Positions 54,403-62,873 of a stretch of 64,000 bases of DNA are shown here, in pieces. The DNA lies in the NCBI GenBank assembly GCA_020636915.1, contig JACJWV010000003.1:62001-126000 (forward strand). Reading direction: 5' to 3'. The stretch comes from Nocardioides sp. GTDB taxonomy: Bacteria > Actinomycetota > Actinomycetes > Propionibacteriales > Nocardioidaceae. Made by a program: the position numbers and the translations under genes. Numbering within the stretch: the stretch's first letter is position 1; every line of letters begins with the position of its first letter. The notes below the pieces were generated by a model, which saw only the letters and a list, made by a program, of their open reading frames with translations, was not told the DNA's origin and did not search any database.

Positions 54403-54421
54403 TAGCGTCCACTGAGTGGAC
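54403..54421 (+). promoter_or_regulatory. Leaderless iclR promoter with palindromic operator at the start codon
   Basis: The -10 box TAGCGT (54403-54408) is followed by the perfect palindrome GTCCACT-G-AGTGGAC (54407-54421), which spans the GTG start codon (54416). A 15-bp palindrome of this form is a typical size for an IclR-family operator. Binding would block transcription initiation, so negative autoregulation is likely; control of divergent scoAB could share the site. Confidence 0.6.
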
Positions 54422-55186
54422 ACCCGCGCGGACACCCCGTCGGACGTGGTCGGCCGGGTCGGCGCCGTCCTGCGGGCGGTGTCGGCGCACGAGCCCGAGG
54501 GCGCGACGACCTCGGCCGTGGCCCGCGTCGCCGGCTTGGCCCGCCCCACCGCGCACCGGCTGCTGACCTCGCTGCTCCACGAGGGTCTGGTGGACCGCTC
54601 GGCGGACGGCCGCTGGCTGCTCGGCCCCGAGCTGTACCTGCTGGGCACGGCCGCCACCAGCCGGTACGACGTCACCGAGGTCGCCCAGCCGGTGGTGCGC
54701 CAGCTGTCCCTGGCGACCGGCGAGAGTGCGTTCTTCTCGGCCCGCCGCGGCGACGAGACCGTCTGCCTGCTGCGCGAGGACGGCAGCTTCCCGATCCGCT
54801 CGCACGTGCTCCACGAGGGCATCCGCTTCCCGCTCGGCGTCGCCTCCGCCGGCATGGCGGTGCTGGCCTACCTCAGCGACGCCGAGATCGACGCCTACCT
54901 CGCCCGCACCGACCTCGTGCCGTCGTACGGCGACGAACACACCGCGGCCGCGGTGCGCGCCCGGGTCGCAATCACCCGGGCGGACGGCTACGCCCTCAAC
55001 CCCGGGCTCCTCGTCGAGGGCAGCTGGGGCATGGGGGCCGCGGTCTTCGACGCCGACGAGAGGCCGCAGTGGGCGCTGAGCCTGACCGGCATCGAGCAGC
55101 GCTTCACCGCCGCCCGCCGCGGCGACCTGGGTCCCCTGCTGCTCCGCGCCGCCCACGAGCTGACCACGGCCCTGCGACGGCGATGA
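54416..55186 (+). CDS. IclR-family transcriptional regulator
   Basis: The product has 256 residues from GTG 54416. The winged helix-turn-helix domain is at about 12-72 (TSAVARVAGLARPTAHRLL) and the IclR effector domain follows (VCLLREDGSFPIRSHVL, then FPLGVASAGMAVLAYL). IclR regulators of this kind (PcaR/PobR relatives) control CoA-transferase genes of the beta-ketoadipate or ketone-body route, which fits the divergent scoAB. No ribosome site is seen, which agrees with a leaderless mRNA. Confidence 0.93.
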   Translation: MDTRADTPSDVVGRVGAVLRAVSAHEPEGATTSAVARVAGLARPTAHRLLTSLLHEGLVDRSADGRWLLGPELYLLGTAATSRYDVTEVAQPVVRQLSLATGESAFFSARRGDETVCLLREDGSFPIRSHVLHEGIRFPLGVASAGMAVLAYLSDAEIDAYLARTDLVPSYGDEHTAAAVRARVAITRADGYALNPGLLVEGSWGMGAAVFDADERPQWALSLTGIEQRFTAARRGDLGPLLLRAAHELTTALRRR

Positions 55187-55207
55187 CCCGCCGCCTACGC
55201 TGTCGGC

Positions 55208-56215
55208 ATGACCGAGCCTGCTGACTGGTCGCGGTTGCGCCTCCACGTCGTCACCGGCAAGGGCGGGACCGGCAAGTCGACCGTCGCCGCCGCGCTCGCG
55301 CTGGGGCTCGCCTCGCAGGGCAAGCAGGTGCTGCTGTGCGAGGTCGAGGGGCGTCAGGGCATCGCCCGGATGTTCGACGTCGACCCGCTCCCGTACGCCG
55401 AGCGCCGCATCGCCACCGGGCTTCGGCACGACGGGCAGCAGCCGGGCGCGGTCCACGCGCTGCACATCGATCCCGAGTCGGCGCTGCTGGAGTACCTCTC
55501 GATGTACTACAAGCTCGGCCGCGCCGGCCGGGCGCTGGACCGCTTCGGCGTGATCGAGTTCGCGACCACGATCGCGCCCGGCGTCCGCGACGTGCTCCTG
55601 ACCGGCAAGGTGTTCGAGGCGGTGCAGCGCAACAGCCGCAACAAGGGCGCGGTCCGCTACGACGCCGTGGTGCTCGACGCTCCGCCGACCGGCCGGATCG
55701 CGCAGTTCCTCAACGTCAACGACGAGCTCGCCGGACTGGCCAAGGTCGGCCCGATCCGCAGCCAGGCCGACACCGTGATGACGCTGTTCCGGTCCCCCCG
55801 CACAGCCGTGCACCTGGTGACGGTGCTGGAGGAGATGCCGGTGCAGGAGACGGCTGACGGGATCGCCGAGCTGCGCCGGGCACGGCTCCCGGTCGGGGCG
55901 GTGGTCGTCAACCAGGTCCGGCCGCGCGACATCGCGCCCGCCGACCTCCGGGCCGCACTGGAGGGGCGGCTCGACACCGAGCGGATCGCGACGGACCTCG
56001 AGGAGACCGGGATCGACGGTGGCGCCGACCTGGTCCCCGGACTGGTCGCCGAGGCGCGCGACCACGCCGAGCGCCGGGCCCTCGAGGACGCCCAGCGAGC
56101 GGTGGTCGACGGCCTCGACCGGCCTACCTACGAGCTCCCGCGGCTGCCCGGCGGCGTGGACCTCGGTGGGCTCTACGAGCTCGCCGCGATCCTGAAGAAG
56201 GAGGGTCTGGCATGA
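55208..56215 (+). CDS. ArsA/GET3-like ATPase, first of a pair (Rv3679-like)
   Basis: The product has 335 residues. A deviant Walker A KGGTGKST is at about 18-25, and the switch region VVLDAPPTGRIAQFL is typical of the ArsA/GET3 family. The start has TACGCT 6 bp upstream (leaderless). The pair Rv3679/Rv3680 (BagA/BagB) of M. tuberculosis is thought to help stress tolerance and envelope or glycerol-related processes. The stop overlaps the next ATG. Confidence 0.92.
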   Translation: MTEPADWSRLRLHVVTGKGGTGKSTVAAALALGLASQGKQVLLCEVEGRQGIARMFDVDPLPYAERRIATGLRHDGQQPGAVHALHIDPESALLEYLSMYYKLGRAGRALDRFGVIEFATTIAPGVRDVLLTGKVFEAVQRNSRNKGAVRYDAVVLDAPPTGRIAQFLNVNDELAGLAKVGPIRSQADTVMTLFRSPRTAVHLVTVLEEMPVQETADGIAELRRARLPVGAVVVNQVRPRDIAPADLRAALEGRLDTERIATDLEETGIDGGADLVPGLVAEARDHAERRALEDAQRAVVDGLDRPTYELPRLPGGVDLGGLYELAAILKKEGLA

Positions 56216-57405
56216 GCACGACCTCCCGGCCCCGGGTGGGGCCCCTGGCCACCAGCCCCGGCCCCGCGCCCTCGCTGGACATCGACGCCCTCCTCGACGA
56301 CCGCAGCACCGGGATCATCGTCTGCTGCGGCTCGGGCGGCGTCGGCAAGACGACCACGTCCGCCGCGCTCGCGCTCCGTGCGGCCGAGCGCGGCCGCAAG
56401 GTCGTCGTGCTCACCATCGATCCGGCCCGCCGGCTCGCCCAGTCGATGGGCATCGAGCGCCTCGACAACGTCCCGCGGCCGGTCGTGGGCCTGCGCACCA
56501 ACGGCAAGGGCAACCGGCGCGGCGGTGCTCTCGACGCGATGATGCTCGACATGAAGCGCACGTTCGACGAGGTGGTGGAGAGCCAGGCCACCCCGGAGAA
56601 GGCGCGGCAGATCCTGGAGAACCCCTTCTACGTGGCGCTCTCGAGCTCGTTCGCGGGGACCCAGGAGTACATGGCGATGGAGAAGCTCGGCCAGATCCAC
56701 GCCGACGCCCAGGCCAACGGGACCTACGACCTCATCGTCGTCGACACCCCGCCGTCCCGGTCGGCGCTGGACTTCCTCGACGCCCCCGAGCGCCTCTCGA
56801 GCTTCCTCGACGGACGTTTCATCCGGCTCCTGCTCACCCCGGCCCGAGGCCCGGCGCGGCTGATGACCGCCGGGCTCGGCGTGGTCACCAACGCCCTCAA
56901 CCGGATCCTCGGCACCCAGGTGCTCAGCGACATGCAGACGTTCGTGTCCGCGTTCGACACGCTCTTCGGCGGGTTCCGGCAGCGGGCGCAGAAGACCTTC
57001 GAGCTGCTCCAGGCCGACAAGACGGCGTTCCTCGTCGTCGCGGCTCCCGAGCCCGACGCGTTGCGCGAGGCGGCGTACTTCGTCGAACGGCTCGGCGAGG
57101 ACGACATGCCGCTGGCCGGACTGATCGTGAACCGCGCCAACCCGGTGCCCGGGGGTGCGCTGTCGGCCGACGAGGCGATGGCCGCGTCGGTCCGGCTCCG
57201 CAAGCGCGAGCCCACCTCGCTCACCGCGGGGCTGCTGCGGCTGCACGCCGACCAGACCCGCGTCGTCGAGCGCGAGGCGCTGCTGCGCTCGCGGTTCGCC
57301 GCGGCCCACCCGCAGGTGCCGACCGCGGTCGTCCCGGCGCTGCCCGGCGACGTGCACGACCTGGCCGGCCTGCGGCAGGTCGGTCAGCTCCTCGCCGACG
57401 GCTGA
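56212..57405 (+). CDS. ArsA/GET3-like ATPase, second of a pair (Rv3680-like)
   Basis: The product has 397 residues. Walker A is GSGGVGKTTTSAAL (about 37-50), and the switch-II-like motif is LIVVDTPPSRSALDFL. It overlaps the first ATPase by ATGA and is about 60 residues longer, with an extra Pro/Ala N-terminal segment and a Met-rich middle part (DAMMLDMKRTFDEVV). The two probably form a heterodimer or two-domain assembly. Ends 40 bp before the convergent whiB gene. Confidence 0.92.
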   Translation: MSTTSRPRVGPLATSPGPAPSLDIDALLDDRSTGIIVCCGSGGVGKTTTSAALALRAAERGRKVVVLTIDPARRLAQSMGIERLDNVPRPVVGLRTNGKGNRRGGALDAMMLDMKRTFDEVVESQATPEKARQILENPFYVALSSSFAGTQEYMAMEKLGQIHADAQANGTYDLIVVDTPPSRSALDFLDAPERLSSFLDGRFIRLLLTPARGPARLMTAGLGVVTNALNRILGTQVLSDMQTFVSAFDTLFGGFRQRAQKTFELLQADKTAFLVVAAPEPDALREAAYFVERLGEDDMPLAGLIVNRANPVPGGALSADEAMAASVRLRKREPTSLTAGLLRLHADQTRVVEREALLRSRFAAAHPQVPTAVVPALPGDVHDLAGLRQVGQLLADG

Positions 57406-57445
57406 GCCTGGCTGAGCGTCCGCTCCCGGCACCGGCCGGGGCGCA

Positions 57446-57733
57446 CTACACCGAGACGGTGTTGGCGGCGGTCTTGTCGCGGGCCGCCTCGAGCACCGCT
57501 CTCCAGGAGGCGTGGGGACGGCGCCGGAGGAGCGCTCGACGCTCCCGCTCGGTCATGCCGCCCCAGACCCCCCACTCGATCTGGTTGTCGAGGGCTTCGG
57601 CCAGGCACTCGGTGCGCACGGGACACCCCGCGCACAGCTGCTTGGCCTTGTTCTGCTCTGCCCCACGCACGAACAACTGGTCCGGGTGCGCTGCGCGGCA
57701 TGCTGCCGCAGGCGCCCAATCCTCAACCCACAT
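57446..57733 (-). CDS. whiB4: WhiB-family iron-sulfur transcriptional regulator (WhiB4-like)
   Basis: The product has 95 residues from ATG 57733. The four cluster ligands are Cys12, 34, 37 and 43, followed by the GVWGG turn and a basic DNA-binding tail (ERRALLRRRP). ATG 57748 (five residues longer) is an alternative. The place between the ArsA pair and ponA2 is that of Rv3681c (WhiB4), a redox sensor. The about 230-bp gap to ponA2 contains a stem at 57795-57834 and a 30-bp palindrome. Confidence 0.92.
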   Translation of the reverse strand: MWVEDWAPAAACRAAHPDQLFVRGAEQNKAKQLCAGCPVRTECLAEALDNQIEWGVWGGMTERERRALLRRRPHASWRAVLEAARDKTAANTVSV

Positions 57734-57794
57734 GAGATGTCCCCACATCCGTCCGAGATAGGCGGCGTCCCCATGACGCCTACCCGGGATGACT

Positions 57795-57834
57795 CCCCTC
57801 GGTAAAGAAGTTAAAGAGATGTTCACCCGAGGGG
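57795..57834. promoter_or_regulatory. AT-rich segment framed by an 8-bp inverted repeat, whiB upstream region
   Basis: CCCCTCGG (57795-57802) and CCGAGGGG (57827-57834) are inverted across a 24-bp AT-rich stretch (GGTAAAGAAGTTAAAGAGATG region) that stands out against the surrounding GC. It lies 60-100 bp upstream of the whiB start. It could be an operator or a leader hairpin. Confidence 0.4.
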
Positions 57835-57858
57835 CAGACACAACCGGCCCAAACCGTA

Positions 57859-57888
57859 TGGTCCGAAATGACTAGTCATTTCGGACCA
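57859..57888. promoter_or_regulatory. Perfect 30-bp palindrome between whiB and ponA2
   Basis: The palindrome has 15-bp arms TGGTCCGAAATGACT / AGTCATTTCGGACCA with no spacer. It lies in the divergent intergenic region, 125 bp from the whiB ATG and 81 bp from the ponA2 ATG. Length and perfection are unusual in this genome context, where other palindromes are mostly terminators. No T tract follows, so an operator is more likely than a terminator. Confidence 0.65.
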
Positions 57889-57968
57889 GGAAGAGGCGAG
57901 GGTCCTAGGTCTTCCGGGCAACCGTCGCGACTTGGGCCTTGGTAGGTGCTCTCCCGTACGCTGGGGGC

Positions 57969-60365
57969 ATGCCCACGCCGCGCAGCGACCGACTGTCCGC
58001 CGCCCGCGTGGCGTCGCACCTCGGTGTCATGCTCGCGGTAGCCACCGTACTCGGTGTCGTGGTCGCCGGTCTCGCGATCCCCTTCGCCGGGCTGCTCGGC
58101 GTCGGCGCCAAGCAGGTGGCCCAGACGATGGACGACCTGCCGGCGGAGCTCGAGACCGACCCGCTGCCGCAGAAGACCAAGGTGCTCGACGCCGACGGCA
58201 ACACGATCGCGACGCTCTACGACGAGAACCGTGTCAACGTCTCCCTGAGCCAGATCTCGCGGACGATGGTCAAGGCGATCGTCGCGATCGAGGACTACCG
58301 CTTCTACGAGCACGGCGCCCTCGACCTGAAGGGCACGCTGCGCGCCCTGATCACCAACCAGGCCAACAACGGCGTCGTCCAGGGCGGCTCGTCGATCACC
58401 CAGCAGATGGTGAAGATGACCCTGCTGACCCAGGCCGACACCAAGGCCGAGCGCAAGGCGGCGACCGACGACACCTACGCCCGCAAGCTGCGAGAGCTGC
58501 GCTACGCGATCGCCTTCGAGCAGCAGCACACCAAGGACTGGATCCTCGAGCGCTACCTCAACATCGCCTACTTCGGCGACGGCACGTACGGCGTCCAGTC
58601 AGCTGCCCGGCACTACTTCAACACCAATGCCAGCAACCTCGACCTGCGGCAGTCCGCGTTGCTCGCGGGCCTGGTGAAGAACCCGACGGGCTACGACCCG
58701 ACCAACTCCCCGGACGCCGCGCTCGAGCGCCGCAACGTCGTGCTCGCGCGGATGGCCCAGCTCAACGTCATCAGCCACCAGAAGGCCGCCCAGGCCGAGA
58801 AGACCCGCCTGGGCCTGCACGTCATCCCCGCCAAGAACGGCTGTCTCAACTCGCGCGCACCGTTCTTCTGCGACTACGCGATCAACTGGCTGCTCCACGA
58901 CCCGCGGCTCGGCGAGACCGTCGAGGAGCGCAAGAAGCTGCTGAAGTCCGGCGGCCTGATCATCCACACGACCATCGACCTCGCCGACCAGGCCGCGGCG
59001 GACCAGGCCGTCAGGGACCACGTCGCCCAGCGGGACCAGGCCGTCGGCGCCCTCGCGATGGTCGAGCCCGGCACCGGCGCGGTGAAGGCCCTGGCCCAGT
59101 CCCGCCCGATGGGCCGCGACGAGGCCGACGGACAGACCTTCCTGAACTACACGGTGCCGACCGAGTACGGCGACTCCGCAGGCTTCCAGGCCGGGTCGAC
59201 GTTCAAGCCGTTCGTGCTGGCCGCGGCCGTCAACGAGGGCGTGCCGCTGAGCACCACCTTCAACGCCCCGCAGACCATGACGATCCCGCAGGACGAGTTC
59301 GAGAACTGCCCCGACGCCGGCAACTTCGCCGGCGAGTGGACGGTTTCCAGCTCGACGTCGTCCGGTTCGATGGACATCTACCGCGGCACCCGCGAGTCGG
59401 TGAACACCTTCTACGCGATGCTCGAGCGGGTCACCGGCGTCTGCGAGCCCTTCAACATCGCCCGCAAGCTCGGGGTCCAGCTCACCGACCCGACCGGCGA
59501 TTCCCACGGCTACGGCGCCGAGCGCGTCCCGACGTTCACCCTCGGCATCGCCAACGCCAGCCCGCTGGAGATGGCCGAGGCCTACGCCACCTTCGGCGCC
59601 CGCGGCCTGCACTGCGACTCCCACCCCGTCACCTCCATCGACGACGCGCAGGGCAACGAGATCCGCGCCTACGAGAACAGCTGCCAGCAGGCCCTGCCGC
59701 AGGCGACCGCCGACGCCGTCAACGACGTGCTCCGTGGCGTCCAGGAGCCCGGCGGGTTCGGCTACGACCTCGGCGGGACCGGCCTGAGCGTCCCGTCGGC
59801 CGGCAAGACCGGCACCACCCAGGACGGCAAGTCGGTGTGGTTCGTCGGCTACACCCCGCAGATCGCCACCGCCGCGATGATCGCCGGAGCGAGCAAGGAC
59901 GGCCAGCGGCCGATCCCGCTCGCCGGCCAGACCATCCACGGCACCTACATCTACTCCGTCACCGGTTCCGGCTTCGCGGGCCCGATGTGGGCCGAGGCGA
60001 TGCACGTGGTCGACGACCGCCTCAAGTACGAGGACTTCACCGCGCCGTCCGCCACCGCCGTCCAGGGCGTCCCGACCACCGTCCCGAGCGTGTCCGGCAT
60101 GTCGGTCGACACCGCGATGAGCACCCTCTCCGGCGCCGGCTTCAAGCCGATCCAGGGCGGGACCGTGAACTCGACCTACGGAGCCGGCACGGTCGCCTAC
60201 ACCTCGCCCTCGGGCGGTTCCTCGGCCCCCTCGGGCTCGGTGATCACGATCTACGAGTCGAACGGCATCGCCCCGGCTCCGCCGCCCTCACCGCCTGGCA
60301 ACGGCGGCGGCCACGGCGGCGGCCACGGCAACGGCGGCGGCCACGGTGGCGGTCACCGCCGCTGA
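57969..60365 (+). CDS. ponA2: Bifunctional penicillin-binding protein with PASTA domain (PonA2-like)
   Basis: The product has 798 residues from ATG 57969; a TACGCT -10 box ends 6 bp before it (leaderless). One N-terminal transmembrane helix (about 15-45) precedes the glycosyltransferase-51 domain (IVAIEDYRFYEHGALD, then GGSSITQQMVK), the transpeptidase with Ser410-x-x-Lys413 (GSTFKPF) and KTGT (Lys613), and one PASTA domain (about 700-765). The tail is a Gly/His repeat (GGGHGGGHGNGGGHGGG). It makes and crosslinks peptidoglycan. It corresponds to Rv3682, next to whiB4 and the ArsA pair. Confidence 0.96.
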   Translation: MPTPRSDRLSAARVASHLGVMLAVATVLGVVVAGLAIPFAGLLGVGAKQVAQTMDDLPAELETDPLPQKTKVLDADGNTIATLYDENRVNVSLSQISRTMVKAIVAIEDYRFYEHGALDLKGTLRALITNQANNGVVQGGSSITQQMVKMTLLTQADTKAERKAATDDTYARKLRELRYAIAFEQQHTKDWILERYLNIAYFGDGTYGVQSAARHYFNTNASNLDLRQSALLAGLVKNPTGYDPTNSPDAALERRNVVLARMAQLNVISHQKAAQAEKTRLGLHVIPAKNGCLNSRAPFFCDYAINWLLHDPRLGETVEERKKLLKSGGLIIHTTIDLADQAAADQAVRDHVAQRDQAVGALAMVEPGTGAVKALAQSRPMGRDEADGQTFLNYTVPTEYGDSAGFQAGSTFKPFVLAAAVNEGVPLSTTFNAPQTMTIPQDEFENCPDAGNFAGEWTVSSSTSSGSMDIYRGTRESVNTFYAMLERVTGVCEPFNIARKLGVQLTDPTGDSHGYGAERVPTFTLGIANASPLEMAEAYATFGARGLHCDSHPVTSIDDAQGNEIRAYENSCQQALPQATADAVNDVLRGVQEPGGFGYDLGGTGLSVPSAGKTGTTQDGKSVWFVGYTPQIATAAMIAGASKDGQRPIPLAGQTIHGTYIYSVTGSGFAGPMWAEAMHVVDDRLKYEDFTAPSATAVQGVPTTVPSVSGMSVDTAMSTLSGAGFKPIQGGTVNSTYGAGTVAYTSPSGGSSAPSGSVITIYESNGIAPAPPPSPPGNGGGHGGGHGNGGGHGGGHRR

Positions 60366-60383
60366 CCGGCCGAGGCGCTGCCT

Positions 60384-60851
60384 CTAGGCGCCGGCGCCGA
60401 GCTGGCGGCGTACCTCCGCAGCGACGGCCGCGCCGTCCGCGCGCCCCTTGACCTGGGGCTGCACCATGCCCATCACCTTGCCCATCGCCCGCATGCCCTC
60501 CGCGGCGGCGCCGGTCTGGGCGATCGCGGAGGTGATCAGGTCGGCGACCTCCTGGTCGCTGAGCTGGGCCGGGAGGTACTCCGCGATGACGGCGGCCTCC
60601 GCGGTCTCCTTGGCGGCCATCTCGTCCCGGCCGGCGTCCGCGAACGCGCTCGCGGCCTCGCGTCGCTTCTTGGCCTCGGTCGAGAGGATCCCGACGATGT
60701 CCTCGTCGGAGAGCTCGCGGGACTGCTTGCCGGCGACCTCGGCGTTGGCGACCGCCGTCAGCACCATCCGCAGGGTGGAGGAACGGACCTCGTCGCGGCT
60801 CTTGATGGCGGCGGTGAGGTCGGCACGCAGATGGTCCTTCAGCTCGCTCAT
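60384..60851 (-). CDS. GatB/YqeY domain protein
   Basis: The product has 155 residues from ATG 60851. The sequence is a complete YqeY-like domain (LRADLTAAIKSRDEVRSSTL, then VMGMVQPQVKGRADGAAV). This domain is related to the tail of tRNA-dependent amidotransferase GatB; its job as a stand-alone protein is unknown. It is convergent with ponA2 and divergent from the metallophosphoesterase. Confidence 0.92.
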   Translation of the reverse strand: MSELKDHLRADLTAAIKSRDEVRSSTLRMVLTAVANAEVAGKQSRELSDEDIVGILSTEAKKRREAASAFADAGRDEMAAKETAEAAVIAEYLPAQLSDQEVADLITSAIAQTGAAAEGMRAMGKVMGMVQPQVKGRADGAAVAAEVRRQLGAGA

Positions 60852-60887
60852 GAGGCCCATTGTGCCCGGTGTGGCAGCCTTGCGCGG

Positions 60888-61838
60888 GTGAGCTCCCCGT
60901 CCCCCGCCCACCGCACCGTGGCCGGCGTCGTGGCGGCCGGAGCGGTCGCGGGCGCCACCCTGACCGCCTATGCCCTGGCCGAGGCGCGCGCCTACACCCT
61001 GCGCCGGGTCACCGTCCCGGTCCTGCCTCCCGGCAGCCCCGACCTGCGGGTCCTGCACCTCAGCGACGTGCACCTCACGCCGGGCCAGCGGCGCAAGCGC
61101 GAGTGGCTGCGCGGGCTGGCCGGCCTCCGGCCCGACCTGGTGGTCGACACCGGCGACAACATGGCCCACCCCGACGCCGTGCCGGCCGTCCTGGAGTCGT
61201 ACGGCGAGCTGCTCGCGGCTCCGGGCGTGTTCGTGTTCGGCTCGAACGACTACTACTCGCCCACGCTGCGCAACCCGCTGAAGTACCTGCTGCCCGACGA
61301 CGGCACCCGGCACACCGACGCCCCGGAGCTGCCCTGGCGCGAGCTGCGGGACGCGTTCACCGGGGCCGGCTGGGCTGACCTGACCAACACCCGGACCACG
61401 ATCGAGGTGCGAGGCGTGCGGATCGCCTTCGCCGGCGTCGACGACCCCCACCTCTCCTACGACCGGCTCGACGAGATCGCGGGACCGGCCGACCCGGACG
61501 CCGACCTGCGCCTGGGGGTCGCCCACGCGCCGTACCTGCGGGTGCTCGACCAGCTCGCCGCCGACGGCTACGACGCGGTGCTCGCCGGTCACACCCACGG
61601 AGGCCAGGTGTGCCTGCCCGGCGTCGGTGCCCTGACGACGAACTGCGACCTCGAGCCCGCCCGCGCCAAGGGGCTGCACCGCCACCCGGCGACGTCCCGC
61701 CCCGGCGACCCCGGGTCCTCGTGGCTGCACGTGTCGGCCGGTCTGGGCACCAGCCCGTACGCCCGGATCCGGGTCGCGTGCCGACCCGAGGCGACCCTCC
61801 TCACGCTGGTCCCGACCGGCCGGGCCCACCTGCCCTGA
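60888..61838 (+). CDS. Calcineurin-like metallophosphoesterase with N-terminal anchor (Rv3683-like)
   Basis: The product has 316 residues from GTG 60888. A hydrophobic N-terminus (about 10-32) should anchor it in the membrane. The metal ligands are in HLSDVHL, VVDTGDNM, FGSNDYY (in place of the usual GNHD) and AGHTHGG. The Asn-Asp variant of the third motif is typical of this actinobacterial subgroup. The substrate is unknown, possibly a lipid or nucleotide phosphate. It keeps the position of Rv3683 after ponA2. Confidence 0.92.
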   Translation: MSSPSPAHRTVAGVVAAGAVAGATLTAYALAEARAYTLRRVTVPVLPPGSPDLRVLHLSDVHLTPGQRRKREWLRGLAGLRPDLVVDTGDNMAHPDAVPAVLESYGELLAAPGVFVFGSNDYYSPTLRNPLKYLLPDDGTRHTDAPELPWRELRDAFTGAGWADLTNTRTTIEVRGVRIAFAGVDDPHLSYDRLDEIAGPADPDADLRLGVAHAPYLRVLDQLAADGYDAVLAGHTHGGQVCLPGVGALTTNCDLEPARAKGLHRHPATSRPGDPGSSWLHVSAGLGTSPYARIRVACRPEATLLTLVPTGRAHLP

Positions 61839-61914
61839 TCCGAGGGTCGAGCCGATTGCGAGGCGCCGCAGGGGCTCGGGTATGGTTGCCCCCGGTCCGC
61901 CACGGTGGGCCGAT

Positions 61915-61988
61915 CGGGCTGTGGCGCAGCTTGGTAGCGCGCCTCGTTCGGGACGAGGAGGCCGCAGGTTCAAATCCTGTCAGCCCGA
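61915..61988 (+). tRNA. tRNA-Pro (anticodon CGG)
   Basis: The 74-nt sequence folds as a cloverleaf: acceptor stem CGGGCTG / CAGCCCG, D-arm GGCGCAGCTTGGTAGCGC, anticodon stem CCTCG/CGAGG around the loop TTCGGGA with anticodon CGG, T-arm with GGTTCAAATCC. The discriminator is A and CCA is not encoded. It reads the proline codon CCG. Confidence 0.96.
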
Positions 61989-62070
61989 CCGAGTGACCGG
62001 GTCCGGATCCGTGTGTGGATCCGGGCCCGGTCCCGTTTCCGGGCGGTCTCTGCGTGGCACACTGCCGGTC

Positions 62071-62781
62071 ATGGCCGAGCCGGAGAAGGAGCACCCGTCC
62101 CTGGAGCTCCCCACGCTCGGGGGGCTGCGACGCAGGTCGCGCCGCCAGCGCGGCCGAGCGCCGGAGACGGAGCCCGCCGCGGATGCCGCGGACGTCGCCG
62201 AGCCGAGCTCCGAGCCGGACCTCGGCACACCCACCGCGCCCGTCGCCGCTCCTACCCCAGCCCCTGTCGCCGAGCCCGTCACCGAGCCCACGCTGGGCCC
62301 GACCGAGGACACCCGGCCGGTCGTCCTCGCCGAGCCGGAGCCGGTTCTGGAGCCGGCGGCACCGGCCGAGCCGCGCCGCCGGATCGCCCGGGACCGCGGA
62401 CCGGGTGGCATGCTCGCCGCGGTCGTGACCGGGCTGGTCGTGGGCCTCGGCATCGTGGGCCTGACCTGGGCGTCTCTGAGGTCGTGCGAGGGCATCCAGG
62501 GGACGTCCTCCTGCGGCGACGTCGGCTACCCGATGCTCGCCCTGATCCTGGTCGTGATGGTCGTCGTCGGCGCGCTGCTGCTCCGCCTCACCCGGGTCGT
62601 CGACCCCGGCACCACCAGCTTCCTCGGCGTCGGGCTCGGCGTCGTGGTCGCGCTGCTCGTGCTCGTCGACCACCTCATGGACCGTTCCATGGTCGTGGTC
62701 ATCCCGCTGGTCTGCGCGGCCACGTTCGCCCTGGCCCACTGGGTGACGAGCACCTTCATCGAGCCCGCCCCGCGCGACTGA
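62071..62781 (+). CDS. Four-helix membrane protein with long acidic/proline-rich N-terminus
   Basis: The product has 236 residues from ATG 62071. The first about 110 residues are disordered and rich in Ala, Pro and Glu with a basic patch (RRRSRRQRGRAP). Four transmembrane helices occupy about residues 113-225, with Cys residues in the loop SCEGIQGTSSCGD that could form a disulfide. I do not recognise a family. It is convergent with asd, and the gap is a 21-bp repeat array. Confidence 0.75.
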   Translation: MAEPEKEHPSLELPTLGGLRRRSRRQRGRAPETEPAADAADVAEPSSEPDLGTPTAPVAAPTPAPVAEPVTEPTLGPTEDTRPVVLAEPEPVLEPAAPAEPRRRIARDRGPGGMLAAVVTGLVVGLGIVGLTWASLRSCEGIQGTSSCGDVGYPMLALILVVMVVVGALLLRLTRVVDPGTTSFLGVGLGVVVALLVLVDHLMDRSMVVVIPLVCAATFALAHWVTSTFIEPAPRD

Positions 62782-62788
62782 CGCGAGG

Positions 62789-62868
62789 TTGAATCGAGAC
62801 TTCCGTCAGTCGAGTCGAGAGTTCCGCGACGGAACTCTCGACTCGAGCGACGGAACTCTCGACTCGAC
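62789..62868. repeat. 21-bp repeat family, locus C (two plus two inverted units) forming a long hairpin
   Basis: Units at 62789-62809 and 62810-62826 run forward; 62827-62846 and 62848-62868 run in inverted orientation. The middle pair forms 17-bp arms (TCGAGTCGAGAGTTCCG, 62810-62826, and its complement, 62830-62846) with a 3-base loop, so the array is also a strong bidirectional terminator-like hairpin between two convergent genes. Each unit is in the sense orientation of the gene that it follows. Confidence 0.85.
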
Positions 62869-62873
62869 GGGGA

